Made by a program: the position numbers and the translations under genes
Notes under the pieces: generated by a model
Seen by the model: only the letters and a program-made list of their open reading frames with translations
What the model was told of the DNA's origin: nothing
The model's database searches: none
Shown: positions 6,466-15,074 of the stretch, one piece after another
Layout: each line of letters starts with the position of its first letter
How positions within the stretch are numbered: the stretch's first letter is position 1
Assembly: GCA_050248155.1 (NCBI GenBank)
Contig: JBFWSW010000019.1
Location: 1 to 64,000 of the forward strand
DNA: 64,000 nucleotides
Direction of reading: 5' to 3'
Source: VFMC01 sp050248155
Lineage (GTDB): Bacteria > Actinomycetota > Acidimicrobiia > Acidimicrobiales > Ilumatobacteraceae

Positions 6466-8304
6466 ATGGCCACTCCTTTGAAGCGGATCCTCATCGGGCG
6501 TCCCATCGCGTCCGCCGAGGAGCACCACCACCGACTGTCCAAGAAGGTGGCGCTGCCGGTGTTCGCGAGCGACGCGATCTCGTCCACGGCCTACGCCACG
6601 GAGGAGATCCTCCGCGTCTTCCTCCTGACAGCAGGCGCGGGCGTCGCCGCGTACTCGCGCCTCGTGCCGATCTCGATCATGGTCCTCGTCCTCTTGGGCG
6701 TCGTCGCGATCAGCTACCGGCAGACCATCCACGCCTACCCCAGCGGCGGCGGCTCGTACGTCGTCAGCCGCGAGAACCTCGGCGTCCGCCCGTCGCTCGT
6801 CGCCGGCGCATCGCTGTTGACCGACTACATCCTGACCGTGGCGGTGTCGGTCGCGGGCGGGGTCGCTGCGATCATCTCCGCCTTCCCCGACCTCGGCGAC
6901 TACCGGGTGCACCTGTGCGTGGGGTTCATCGCGCTCATGACCGTCGCGAACCTCCGTGGCGTGAAGGAGTCGGGTGCGATCTTCGCACCGCCGACCTACG
7001 TGTACGTCACCTCGCTCGTGCTCCTCGTCGGCGTCGGCCTGTACCGCATCTTCCTCGGAGACCTCGACGCGATCCCGCACACCGGAGAGCAGGCTGCCTT
7101 GCTGGAGGGCGAGGGCGCGGTGACGATGCTGATCTTCCTCAAGGCCTTCGCCTCGGGTGCCGTTGCGCTCACCGGTGTCGAGGCCGTCTCGAACGGCGTG
7201 CCCGCGTTCAAGAAGCCCGAGTCGCGCAACGCGTCGACCACGCTGAACTGGATGGCGGCGATCCTGGGCTCGTGCTTCTTCGGCCTGGCGATCGTGTCGC
7301 AGCACCTCAAGCCGGTGCCGGCCGAGCACGAGACGGTGCTCGCACAGCTGGCCGAGCAGGTCTTCGGCGGACGCAACGTGCTGTTCTTCGTGATGCAGTT
7401 CGCGACGTTCGCGATCTTGATCCTCGCCGCGAACACCGCCTACGCCGACTACCCGCGCCTCTCGTCGATCATCGCCAAGGACGGATACCTGCCCCGCCAG
7501 TTCGCCAACCGCGGCGATCGCCTGGTGTTCTCGAACGGGATCATCTTTCTCGCCGCGATGGCCATCGTGCTCGTGATGGTGTTCGGTGGCAAGGTCGAGG
7601 CGCTCATCCCCCTGTATGCAGTCGGCGTCTTCACCGGGTTCACGCTCAGCCAGACGGGCATGTGCCGACATCATCTGCGCGACCGCGAACCGAACTGGCG
7701 CGTCAACCTCGTCGTCAACGGCCTCGGCGCGATCACCACCGCTGCGGTGGCACTGATCGTGATCACGACCAAGTTCACCGACGGCGCGTACGTCAGCGTC
7801 ATCGTGATCATCGTCCTCGTCCTGGTCTTCATGGCCATCAAGCGCCACTACGCCCGCGTGCAGGACGCCGTCACCGTGCACGAGGGTTACCACGTGCAGC
7901 GCAAGCAGCACCTCGTGGTGGTGCTGGTCGGCTCGATCAACAAGGGCGTCGTCCACGCGGTCGAGTACGCCCGCAGCCTCGCGCCCGACCGCCTGATCGG
8001 GCTCTCGGTGGTGGCCGACCCCGAGGAAGGCCAGCGCCTGCTGGCCGACTGGGATCGCTTCGACATGCCGATCGAGCTCCACACCATCAGCTCGCCCTAC
8101 CGCGACCTGACAGGGCCGGTGCTCGCCTACCTCGACGAGCTCGACCGGGAGTCCGAGGACGAGCAGATCACGGTGGTCATCCCCGAGTTCGTCACGAAGC
8201 TGAGCAGCCAGTGGCTGCACAACCAATCGGCGCTCGCCCTGAAGGCGAAGCTCCTGTACCGGCCCAACACGGTCGTGACCTCGGTGCCGATCGTCGTGCA
8301 CTGA
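6466..8304 (+). CDS. kimA: KimA-like APC-superfamily potassium/proton symporter
   Basis: The 612-residue membrane protein resembles KimA (YdaO) of Bacillus subtilis along its whole length, as far as I remember that sequence. Shared features are the N-terminal KRILIGRP and LSKKVALPVFASDAISS, SYRQTIHAYPSGGGSYVVS, LLTDYILTVAVSV, LTGVEAVSNGVPAFKKP, and a soluble C-terminal part (about 460-612) with HNQSALALKAKLL near the end. KimA imports K+ with protons and is controlled by c-di-AMP in Firmicutes. The mycobacterial equivalent in the same neighbourhood is Rv2690c. About twelve hydrophobic segments are visible. It faces the trkA pair, whose products may gate it. General annotation as an amino-acid permease is the alternative. 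Confidence 0.87.
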   Translation: MATPLKRILIGRPIASAEEHHHRLSKKVALPVFASDAISSTAYATEEILRVFLLTAGAGVAAYSRLVPISIMVLVLLGVVAISYRQTIHAYPSGGGSYVVSRENLGVRPSLVAGASLLTDYILTVAVSVAGGVAAIISAFPDLGDYRVHLCVGFIALMTVANLRGVKESGAIFAPPTYVYVTSLVLLVGVGLYRIFLGDLDAIPHTGEQAALLEGEGAVTMLIFLKAFASGAVALTGVEAVSNGVPAFKKPESRNASTTLNWMAAILGSCFFGLAIVSQHLKPVPAEHETVLAQLAEQVFGGRNVLFFVMQFATFAILILAANTAYADYPRLSSIIAKDGYLPRQFANRGDRLVFSNGIIFLAAMAIVLVMVFGGKVEALIPLYAVGVFTGFTLSQTGMCRHHLRDREPNWRVNLVVNGLGAITTAAVALIVITTKFTDGAYVSVIVIIVLVLVFMAIKRHYARVQDAVTVHEGYHVQRKQHLVVVLVGSINKGVVHAVEYARSLAPDRLIGLSVVADPEEGQRLLADWDRFDMPIELHTISSPYRDLTGPVLAYLDELDRESEDEQITVVIPEFVTKLSSQWLHNQSALALKAKLLYRPNTVVTSVPIVVH

Positions 8305-8316
8305 CCGCTGCGCCCG

Positions 8317-8335
8317 CAGGGGACCTAAGCCCCTG
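8317..8335. promoter_or_regulatory. Inverted repeat, DosR-like box or weak terminator, upstream of the stress-protein gene
   Basis: CAGGGGACCTAAGCCCCTG is a perfect 6-bp inverted repeat with a 7-base centre, 13 bases after the symporter stop and 25 bases before the four-domain stress protein. It resembles the mycobacterial DosR box (GGGACTTNNGGCCC) with two mismatches, and Usp genes are typical DosR targets. It could also simply be a hairpin; no T-run follows. Confidence 0.4.
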
Positions 8336-8360
8336 TCGAGCGCGACCGGTGCGGCGCACC

Positions 8361-10058
8361 ATGAATGTGATGATCCGCCGATTGATCGCCGTCATCGACG
8401 ACTCGCCGGTGTCGGAGCGAGCGCTGCCGCTCGCGTTGCAGTACGCCGAACGACTCGGAGCCGAGATCGAGCTGTTGGGCCTCGCGCGCGAGCAGCTGGG
8501 GGCGAACGATCTGCGTGACCACCTCGACGACCTCATCCGCCAGTGCGGGCCGCCCGTGGCCTCGAGCTCGGTGTGCGTCGGCGACGACGACCGAGCCGCT
8601 GAGGCTCACCGCCTTGCGTCGGATCGCGACGCTGCTGTCGTGGTCGGCGCACAGGGGCACCGTCTCGTCGACCACGACCCGACCACGCTGCTGATCGAAC
8701 AGCTCATCGCCGAGGACGTGCCGGTGCTCGTGGCGACGCCACACGTCCACGCACCCGCTCCAGAGCTGCCGGTCGCGGCCTGCATCGACGGATCGGACGA
8801 GTCGCATCGGGCGATCGGTGCCGGCGCGCGCTGGGCACGGGCGCTCGGAGTCCCCCTGGTGCTCGTCCGTGTGACCCAACCAGACCTCGTACCGCCGCAG
8901 GTGCCCGCGCCGATGTCAACCGTCACCGAGGACGCCGTCACCGACGAGCTGGCCGCGACGATCGAGCAGACGTCGACGCGATGGCCCGACCTCGAGGTGC
9001 AAGGTCGGGTCGTCGAGTACCGCTGGGCCGCCGCCGACGCGCTCGCGCTCCACTTCGCCCGCCACCCCGCCCAGCTCGTCGCGGTGGCAACCCATCCGAC
9101 GACGTGGTGGAGGCGACTCGTCCACGCCGGCGTGACCGCGCACCTCGTCGACGAGCTGCCGGTGCCCGTCGTGATCACCCTGGCCTGCGCACCCCGACGC
9201 GGCGACGAGCGGCCCCCGTCAGCCGACGTCGCGCTGCCGACGAACGGGCACCCGTACGACACGGTGGTCCTCGCGGTCGATCCCACGCACTCGCCACCGC
9301 CGGCGGCGGCCCGCACGGCGGTCGCGCTCGCGCGAGTCGGGCGCGCGAGGCTCTCGGTCGTCAGCTGCGACGGCGTGTCCGAGCGCGAGCTCGACCGGCA
9401 GCGACTCACCATCGATCACATCGCGGGCGACGTCAGCGTGACATGGGACGTCGTCCACTCCTCCGAGGTCGCCGATGCGATCGTGCGTGCCGCGACGCGA
9501 GGCGCTCCCAGCATCGTGTGCCTCGGCACGTCGCCGCCCGGCACGCTCGCGGACATCCTCGCCACGACGGTGACCGGCGCGACGCTTCGGTCGTCGCACG
9601 ATCCGGTGGTGCTCGTCGGGCCTCGGTGCGACGGCGTCGCGGCGCGGTTCGCGGAGGTCGCCGCGTGCATCGACGGGTCCCGCGCCTCCGACGCGGTCGT
9701 CGACCTGGCGGCCACGTGGGCTGCAGCGTTCGCCGTGCCGCTGCGGATCATCGAGGTGGTCGAGCCATCGACGACCATCCCCGGCGCGCCGGGTGCGCCG
9801 GCACGCCTCGTCGACCGTCTCGCAGACCGCGTGGCCCGCGCTCATGGCATCACTGCGTCGAGTCTCGTGATCGAATCGCCCGACGCCGCGGCGGCGGTTC
9901 GTGACTGGGCCGACGACCACCCGAACTCATTGCTCGTCATGGGCAGCCATGGGCACGGCCTTGCCGCACATCCGCTGGGCAGGACCGTGCAGTCCGTCGT
10001 CCGCCACGCGCCCGTCCCGGTGGCCATCGTCCCACGGCGGCTGACCGCGGCCGCGTGA
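8361..10058 (+). CDS. Universal stress protein with four tandem Usp domains
   Basis: The 565-residue cytoplasmic protein consists of four UspA-like units. These lie at about 1-125 (RRLIAVIDDSPVSERAL), 130-275 (PVAACIDGSDESHRAI), 290-425 (YDTVVLAVDPTHS) and 430-565 (EVAACIDGSRASDAVV). Only the last has a good nucleotide-binding signature (MGSHGHG followed by GRTVQSVVRHAPVPVAIVP); the others are degenerate (VVGAQGH, VAVATH, CLGTSPPG). One- and two-domain Usp proteins are usual; four is uncommon. Role in dormancy or redox stress is a family-level inference. An alternative ATG at 8370 is possible. A DosR-like repeat lies upstream, and the stop codon falls in the loop of a GC hairpin (10046-10069). 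Confidence 0.85.
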   Translation: MNVMIRRLIAVIDDSPVSERALPLALQYAERLGAEIELLGLAREQLGANDLRDHLDDLIRQCGPPVASSSVCVGDDDRAAEAHRLASDRDAAVVVGAQGHRLVDHDPTTLLIEQLIAEDVPVLVATPHVHAPAPELPVAACIDGSDESHRAIGAGARWARALGVPLVLVRVTQPDLVPPQVPAPMSTVTEDAVTDELAATIEQTSTRWPDLEVQGRVVEYRWAAADALALHFARHPAQLVAVATHPTTWWRRLVHAGVTAHLVDELPVPVVITLACAPRRGDERPPSADVALPTNGHPYDTVVLAVDPTHSPPPAAARTAVALARVGRARLSVVSCDGVSERELDRQRLTIDHIAGDVSVTWDVVHSSEVADAIVRAATRGAPSIVCLGTSPPGTLADILATTVTGATLRSSHDPVVLVGPRCDGVAARFAEVAACIDGSRASDAVVDLAATWAAAFAVPLRIIEVVEPSTTIPGAPGAPARLVDRLADRVARAHGITASSLVIESPDAAAAVRDWADDHPNSLLVMGSHGHGLAAHPLGRTVQSVVRHAPVPVAIVPRRLTAAA

Positions 10059-10069
10059 GCACGGCCGCG
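10046..10069 (+). terminator. GC-rich hairpin overlapping the stop codon of the stress-protein gene
   Basis: CGCGGCCG (10046-10053) pairs perfectly with CGGCCGCG (10062-10069) around an 8-base loop that contains the TGA stop at 10056-10058. There is no T-run, so at most it is an actinobacterial-type stem terminator or an mRNA 3'-end structure. Confidence 0.35.
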
Positions 10070-10090
10070 TGCCCCACGCCGAAGGCGACG

Positions 10091-10096
10091 TAGTGT
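10091..10096 (+). promoter_or_regulatory. Putative -10 element of the pca operon
   Basis: TAGTGT fits TANNNT and is followed by a purine-rich GAGGGGA ribosome-binding site 6 bases before the pcaC ATG. No clear -35 is visible. Confidence 0.35.
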
Positions 10097-10118
10097 CACC
10101 GCACGTGAGGGGACGTCG

Positions 10119-10523
10119 ATGACCGAGCAGGACCAGCCGAGCACCGCCTACGAGCGCGGCATGAAGGTGCGCCGCGAGGTGCTCGGCGACGCGCACGTCG
10201 ACCGGGCCTCGCAGAACGTGACGCAGCTCGACGCCCGCTTCCAGCGATGGATCACCGAGACGGCGTGGGCCGGCGTGTGGGATGACCCCACGCTCGACCG
10301 CCGAACCCGCAGCCTCGTGACGATCGCGATCCTCGGTGCGCTGCGCAGCGACGAGCTGACGCTCCACCTGAAGGCGGCGCGCAACACCGGCGCCACGCCG
10401 GACGAGATCGCTGAAGTGCTGATGCACGTCGGCACCTACGCTGGCGTCCCGGCGGCGAACAGCGCGTTCGCCGCGGCGAAGGCCGTGTACCACGACACGA
10501 CAGAGGGGGCATCCGATGCCTGA
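10119..10523 (+). CDS. pcaC: 4-carboxymuconolactone decarboxylase
   Basis: The 134-residue product matches the carboxymuconolactone decarboxylase family along its length: YERGMKVRREVLGDAHVDRA at the N-terminus and DEIAEVLMHVGTYAGVPAANSAF at the C-terminus. The reaction removes CO2 from 4-carboxymuconolactone to give 3-oxoadipate enol-lactone in the protocatechuate branch of the beta-ketoadipate pathway. It is the first gene of a tight pca operon; its 3' end overlaps pcaH by 8 bases. A GAGGGGA ribosome-binding site precedes the ATG. Confidence 0.95.
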   Translation: MTEQDQPSTAYERGMKVRREVLGDAHVDRASQNVTQLDARFQRWITETAWAGVWDDPTLDRRTRSLVTIAILGALRSDELTLHLKAARNTGATPDEIAEVLMHVGTYAGVPAANSAFAAAKAVYHDTTEGASDA

Positions 10524-11301
10524 CGATCCCACAGTCACCTGCGAACCGAAGCTCTACCTCGACCACCCACCGTTCTCGTACCCCGACTACCGATCGACGG
10601 TGAAACGAGCCCGTACCAAGGACATGGTGCGCATCGTCCACACGTTGAGCGAGCTCACCGGCCCCACCCCCGGCTCGGGGTTCGCAGCTGACGGTGGCTG
10701 GTCGGCCGTGACGGAGGCCGACGCCGATCTCACGACCAACGCCGGCACCGGGGGTGAGGCCATCGGGTCGCGCACGATCGTCGTCGGGAAGGTGCTCGAC
10801 ATCCACGGCCTGCCCGTGCCGAACGCGCTGATCGAGATCTGGCAGGCCAACGCGTCGGGTCGCTACGCGCACTGGCGCGAGACCGCGTTCCCCGCGCCGC
10901 TCGATCCGAACTTCCTCGGAGCCGGCCGCTGCGTCACCGACGCCGAGGGCAACTACCGGTTCCTCACGATCCGGCCCGGGGCCTATCCATGGGGCAACCA
11001 CCCCAACGCCTGGCGGCCGGCGCACATCCACCTGTCGCTCTTCGGGACGTCGTGGGTGTCGCGCCTCGTCACGCAGTTCTACTTCGAGGGCGACCCGCTC
11101 CTCCGGCTCGATCCCATCTTCAACTCCGTGCCGGCTCACGCGCGCGACCGACTCGTCGCCCGGTACGACCACGACGTGACCGAGGAGAACTGGGCGCTGG
11201 GGTACCGCTTCGACATCGTCCTCCACGGCCCGTCGGCGACACCGTTCGACGTGCCGATCGAGGACGAGCTGGACAGGCGGCGCGAGCAGGTGACCGTCTG
11301 A
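10516..11301 (+). CDS. pcaH: Protocatechuate 3,4-dioxygenase, beta subunit
   Basis: PcaH forms with PcaG the Fe(III) intradiol dioxygenase that cleaves protocatechuate to 3-carboxy-cis,cis-muconate. The 261-residue product carries the intradiol signature (VLDIHGLPVPNALIEIWQAN, GRYAHW) and the iron-ligand region: Tyr in PGAYPWGNHPNAWRPAHIHLS, with the two His in the AHIH segment, and FYFEGDP just after. The beta subunit is the one that carries the iron ligands, and they are intact here. It overlaps pcaC (8 bases) and pcaG (TGATG, one shared base), which suits a 1:1 complex. Confidence 0.96.
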   Translation: MPDDPTVTCEPKLYLDHPPFSYPDYRSTVKRARTKDMVRIVHTLSELTGPTPGSGFAADGGWSAVTEADADLTTNAGTGGEAIGSRTIVVGKVLDIHGLPVPNALIEIWQANASGRYAHWRETAFPAPLDPNFLGAGRCVTDAEGNYRFLTIRPGAYPWGNHPNAWRPAHIHLSLFGTSWVSRLVTQFYFEGDPLLRLDPIFNSVPAHARDRLVARYDHDVTEENWALGYRFDIVLHGPSATPFDVPIEDELDRRREQVTV

Positions 11302-11900
11302 TGCCGCACCAACGACTCCCGATCACCCCCTCGCAAACCGTCGGCCCCTACTTCACGATGGCGCTCGCCGGCGAGGGCCAGAACGTCGTCGCCGGTCCGG
11401 ACGTGCCCGGCACCCATGTGCGCATCGAGGGTCGCGTGCTCGACGGCGACCGGACTCCGATCGAGGACGCACTCGTCGACCTCTGGCAGGCGAACGCGGC
11501 CGGACGCTACCGCCACCGGCTCGATGCACGCGAGTCGATCTCGCTGGATCACGGGTTCACCGGACACGGTTCGGCCGCGACCGAGTTCAGCACGGGGGCG
11601 TACTGGTTCGAGACGGTCAAGCCCGGCGCGGTGCCCGACCCCAGCGGTGGGATCCAGGCACCACACCTCAACCTGATCGTGCAGGCACGGGGGATGCTGA
11701 TGCCCTCGTACACGCGCCTGTACTTCCCGGAGGACACCGAGGCTCACGAGCACGACCTCGTCCTGTCGATGGTGCCGGCCGATCGGCGGCACACGTTGAT
11801 CGCGACGCTCGCCGCGCCTTCGGAGGGCGGTGACGTTCCCGTGTACCACTTCGACATCCGGTTCCAGGGAGACGACGAAACCGTCTTCTTCGACCTATGA
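11301..11900 (+). CDS. pcaG: Protocatechuate 3,4-dioxygenase, alpha subunit
   Basis: The 199-residue product from ATG 11301 starts with the alpha-subunit hallmark ITPSQTVGPYF and has the intradiol core RVLDGDRTPIEDALVDLWQA. Then come GGIQAPHLNLIVQARGML and YTRLYFPEDTEAHEHD. It lacks the full set of Tyr/His ligands found in PcaH, as expected for the alpha chain, which contributes to the substrate pocket. Start and stop fit the operon: it shares one base with pcaH, and pcaB begins 13 bases after its stop. Confidence 0.95.
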   Translation: MPHQRLPITPSQTVGPYFTMALAGEGQNVVAGPDVPGTHVRIEGRVLDGDRTPIEDALVDLWQANAAGRYRHRLDARESISLDHGFTGHGSAATEFSTGAYWFETVKPGAVPDPSGGIQAPHLNLIVQARGMLMPSYTRLYFPEDTEAHEHDLVLSMVPADRRHTLIATLAAPSEGGDVPVYHFDIRFQGDDETVFFDL

Positions 11901-11913
11901 GCCGGCTCGACCG

Positions 11914-13068
11914 ATGAGCGCCGACGCGTCGATCGATCCTGGCTTCAGCACGCCGGCGATGTCTGCCTGCTTCTCCCCCGACGCGCACGTGCGCACGATG
12001 CTCGAGGTCGAGGCTGCGCTGGCCGTGTCCGCCGCCGACCTCGGCCTCGAGGACCGGGCGATCGCCGACGAGATCGCGAGCACCTGTGCGAGCGTCCAGC
12101 TCGACGCTCGCCGCGTCGTCGCCACCGGCTGGGAGGTCGGCACCCCTGTCCTGGCGCTGCGCGCGGCCGTCGGCCCTCACCTGTCACCCGCGGCGCGACG
12201 CTCGCTCGACGGAGGGCACGGTTCGACCTCACAGGACATCGTCGACACCGCGATGCAGCTGCAGATCCGAGCGGCGCTCTCGGCGATCGAGGGCGACCTG
12301 CGGACGATGGCCCGTCGATTGGCCGAGATCGCGCGGCTGCATCGCGACACCCCGATGATCGGCCGGACGTTCCTCCAGCACGCACGACCGACGACGTTCG
12401 GGCTGTGCGTCGCCGGGTGGCTGGCACCGGTCGCCGACCTGGCCGCGGAGACCGGCGCACGGATCGACGCCTGCAGCGTGCAGCTCGGTGGACCGGTGGG
12501 CACGCTCGACGGGCTCGGCGCGAACGGCCACGGCGTGGCAGCGCGCCTGGCCGAACGGTTGTCACTGCACCATCCGGCAGCGCCGTGGCACACCGACCGG
12601 CGCAGGGTGACCGAACCGTGCGCGCTCGCGGGCCGCATCGCCAGGTGCATGGCCACCATCGCCACCGACGTGGCGCTGCTGAGCTCGAGCGACATCGGCG
12701 AGATCGCCGTCAGGGCCGGCGGCTCGTCGAGCATGAGCGGCAAGCGCAACCCGTTCGACTCCGTCCGCGCCATCGCCGCAGCCGACGCGTGCGCCGGCCT
12801 GGTGGGGACGCTCGGCGGGGCGAGACCGATCGAGCTGCAGCGCGGACTCGGGGGCTGGCACCTCGAGTGGTTCGCGGTGCCGTTGATCTTCATGACGGCC
12901 GGCGCGACCGTCGAGGCGATGCTCGGGTGCGTGCACTCGTTGCGCGCCAATCCGGCGGCGATGCTCGAGCACCTGTCGGAGAGCGGGCCGACGGACGACA
13001 CCATCGCTCGGGCCGGCGAGCTGGTCGACCGGATCCTGCACCACCACGGACTGCTGCATGAACGCTGA
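11914..13068 (+). CDS. pcaB: 3-carboxy-cis,cis-muconate cycloisomerase
   Basis: PcaB converts 3-carboxymuconate to 4-carboxymuconolactone. The 384-residue product belongs to the fumarase/aspartase/argininosuccinate lyase superfamily. The GSSSMSGKRNP signature loop is at about residues 270-280, HGSTSQDIVDTA near residue 105, and GRTFLQHARPTTFG near 150, together with a mostly helical core. It lies between pcaG and pcaD in an operon whose other four genes belong to the same pathway, which fixes the assignment over adenylosuccinate lyase. The last 11 bases overlap pcaD. Confidence 0.93.
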   Translation: MSADASIDPGFSTPAMSACFSPDAHVRTMLEVEAALAVSAADLGLEDRAIADEIASTCASVQLDARRVVATGWEVGTPVLALRAAVGPHLSPAARRSLDGGHGSTSQDIVDTAMQLQIRAALSAIEGDLRTMARRLAEIARLHRDTPMIGRTFLQHARPTTFGLCVAGWLAPVADLAAETGARIDACSVQLGGPVGTLDGLGANGHGVAARLAERLSLHHPAAPWHTDRRRVTEPCALAGRIARCMATIATDVALLSSSDIGEIAVRAGGSSSMSGKRNPFDSVRAIAAADACAGLVGTLGGARPIELQRGLGGWHLEWFAVPLIFMTAGATVEAMLGCVHSLRANPAAMLEHLSESGPTDDTIARAGELVDRILHHHGLLHER

Positions 13069-13864
13069 CACCACACCTCGACGCACACGTGCGGCTGACG
13101 GCACGTCGATCGCCTGGCGATCGGCAGGGCGCGACGACGCACCCGCGATCGTCCTGATGCACTCGCTCGGCGCGAACGGCGCGATGTGGGCTCCGCAGGT
13201 CCCCGCCTTCGGTGCGAACCACCGGGTCGTCACACTCGACACCCGCGGCCACCGCGAGTCCGACGCGCCACCCGGGCCGTACCGGCTCGACGAGCTGGCC
13301 ACCGACGTGCTCGCCGTTGCCGACGAGGCGGGCATCGAGCGGTTCCACGCAGTCGGGTTGTCGCTCGGTGGGCAGATGGCCATGTGGCTCGGTGCGCACG
13401 CCCCGCACCGCGTGCGCTCGCTGGTGCTCGCCGACACCGGCCTCCGGATCGGCAACGACGAGTCGTGGCGGGCGCGGATCGAGGGCGTGACGAACGGCGG
13501 CATGCGCGCGGTGCGCGACGCTGTGCTGGCGCGGTGGTTCGCGCCGAAGTTCGAGGATCGCCACGCCGACTGGTTCGCCGCGGCGCAGACGACCTTCGAC
13601 GCGATCGACCCGATGGGGTACGCGGCCTGCTGTGCCGCGCTGCGCGACACCGACCTCACCGAGCTCGCCGGCCGCATCACCGCGCCGACGCTCGTGATCT
13701 GCGGCGACGTCGATCTCGCCACCCCGCCCAGCGAGGCCGAGCGGATTCACGCGCGCATCGCCGGCAGCGAGCTGACCATCCTCGACGACGCCGGCCACCT
13801 GTCGAACCTCGATCAGCCCGAGGCGTTCACCGCACGAGTGCTCGAGTTCCTGCGCGATCGGTGA
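13058..13864 (+). CDS. pcaD: 3-oxoadipate enol-lactonase
   Basis: PcaD hydrolyses 3-oxoadipate enol-lactone to 3-oxoadipate. The 268-residue product is an alpha/beta-hydrolase with the nucleophile elbow GLSLGG (Ser102), the acid in GDVDLATP (probably Asp219) and His247 in DDAGHLSNLDQ; HSLGANGAMW forms the oxyanion-hole region. It is the last gene of the pcaCHGBD operon and ends 3 bases before the convergent MetE-like gene. The later steps (pcaIJ, pcaF) and the regulator are not in the window. Confidence 0.93.
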   Translation: MNADTTPRRTRAADGTSIAWRSAGRDDAPAIVLMHSLGANGAMWAPQVPAFGANHRVVTLDTRGHRESDAPPGPYRLDELATDVLAVADEAGIERFHAVGLSLGGQMAMWLGAHAPHRVRSLVLADTGLRIGNDESWRARIEGVTNGGMRAVRDAVLARWFAPKFEDRHADWFAAAQTTFDAIDPMGYAACCAALRDTDLTELAGRITAPTLVICGDVDLATPPSEAERIHARIAGSELTILDDAGHLSNLDQPEAFTARVLEFLRDR

Positions 13865-13867
13865 CGA

Positions 13868-14974
13868 TCAGCTCCAGATGTGCGCCGCCGCGTCAACCGT
13901 GAGCGACAGCTTGGCCCACTGCTGATCGGCGGTGAGCGCGTTGCCCTCGACGGTGCTGGCGAAGCCACACTGGGGGCTGAGGCACAGCTGGTCCATCGGG
14001 ACGAACTGCGCGGCCTCGCCCACGCGCGCGCTCAGCTCGTCGACCGATTCCAGCTCGGGACGCTTGCTCGTGATCAGGCCGAGGACCACGGTCTTGTCCG
14101 GCGGCACGAAGCGCAACGGTGCGAAGTCGCCCGATCGCTCGTCGTCGTACTCGAGGAAGTAGGCGTCGACGGCGAGCTCGTTGAACAGCACCTCGGCGAC
14201 CGGCTCGTAGCTGCCTTCGGCGAACCACGTGCTGCGGTAGTTGCCGCGGCACAGGTGGATGCCGACCGTCAGGTCGTCGGGGCGACCCGCGATGCAGGCA
14301 TTGATCAGTTCGGCGTAGGCGTGCGGCAGCTCGTTCGGGTCGTCTCCGCGCTCGACGGCACCGGCACGCATCGCCGGGTCGCACAGGTACGCGAGGTTGG
14401 TGTCGTCGAACTGGATGTAGCGGCAACCCGCCGCGTACAGCGCATCGATCTCGGCTCGGTAGCAGGCGGCGAGGTCGTCGAAGAACACCTCGAGGTCGGG
14501 GTAGGCGGTGAGGTCGATGCCGGCTCGCCCGCCGCGGAAGTGCACCATCGTCGGCGAGGGGATCGAGACCTTCGGCGTCTGCGTGGTGACGGACGCGAGG
14601 TATCGGAAGTCGGCCACCTGGATGTCGCGTACGTGCCGCAGCGGGCCGACGACCGACAGCTTCGGAGGCGTCATGTGCACCGTGTCGGCCGAATCCGAGC
14701 TCGACGCGATGTTGCCGGTGACCGCAACCCCCTCGAGCTGCTGCAGGAAGTCGAGGTGGAACCACGCGCGGCGGAACTCACCGTCGGTGATGCTGCGCAT
14801 GCCGAGGGACTCGACCTTGCGGACGGCAGCGGCGATGGCGCGATCCTCCACAGCTCGCAGGTCGGCGGGCGTGATCTCGCCCGCCGCGCACTTCGCCCGG
14901 GCCTCGTGCACCTCCTCGGGCCGCAGGAGGCTGCCGACGTGATCGGCTCGGAAGGGAGGATCGATGGGGCTCAC
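13868..14974 (-). CDS. MetE-like (cobalamin-independent methionine synthase C-terminal domain) protein
   Basis: The 368-residue product from GTG 14974 (VSPIDPPFRADHVGSLLRP) is the single-domain form of the MetE/UROD fold, like YxjG/YxjH of Bacillus, half the length of true MetE. Zinc-ligand motifs are retained: GIHLCRGNY (His-x-Cys) and LSPQCGFAST near the C-terminus. ITDGEFRRAWFHLDFLQQL and CRYIQFDDTNLAYL are typical of the family. Such proteins may methylate homocysteine from a donor other than methyl-tetrahydrofolate or act on other thiols; substrate is unknown. GTG 14974 has an AGGA upstream, whereas the in-frame ATG at 15025 falls inside the likely promoter. Confidence 0.85.
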   Translation of the reverse strand: MSPIDPPFRADHVGSLLRPEEVHEARAKCAAGEITPADLRAVEDRAIAAAVRKVESLGMRSITDGEFRRAWFHLDFLQQLEGVAVTGNIASSSDSADTVHMTPPKLSVVGPLRHVRDIQVADFRYLASVTTQTPKVSIPSPTMVHFRGGRAGIDLTAYPDLEVFFDDLAACYRAEIDALYAAGCRYIQFDDTNLAYLCDPAMRAGAVERGDDPNELPHAYAELINACIAGRPDDLTVGIHLCRGNYRSTWFAEGSYEPVAEVLFNELAVDAYFLEYDDERSGDFAPLRFVPPDKTVVLGLITSKRPELESVDELSARVGEAAQFVPMDQLCLSPQCGFASTVEGNALTADQQWAKLSLTVDAAAHIWS

Positions 14975-15022
14975 GGTGATGTCCTGTTCGTTCGGTTGGC
15001 GACCATGTGTCCGGATTGCGGC

Positions 15023-15031
15023 CATTATGGT
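15023..15031. promoter_or_regulatory. Overlapping divergent -10 elements between the MetE-like and luciferase-like genes
   Basis: The sequence CATTATGGT contains TATGGT on the plus strand (15026-15031) and CATAAT on the minus strand (15029-15024). Both are -10-like and they overlap, so the two divergent genes may compete for polymerase or share control. The elements are 44 and 50 bases from their genes. Confidence 0.4.
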
Positions 15032-15074
15032 GCAGGGGATCAGCACCACGGCAAGAGGGGACGGTGTCATCAGC

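Noticed and set aside
14975..15025. Upstream ATG (15025) as start of the MetE-like protein
   Set aside because: It lies inside the overlapping -10 elements and lacks a ribosome-binding site; GTG 14974 has an AGGA and matches the family N-terminus.
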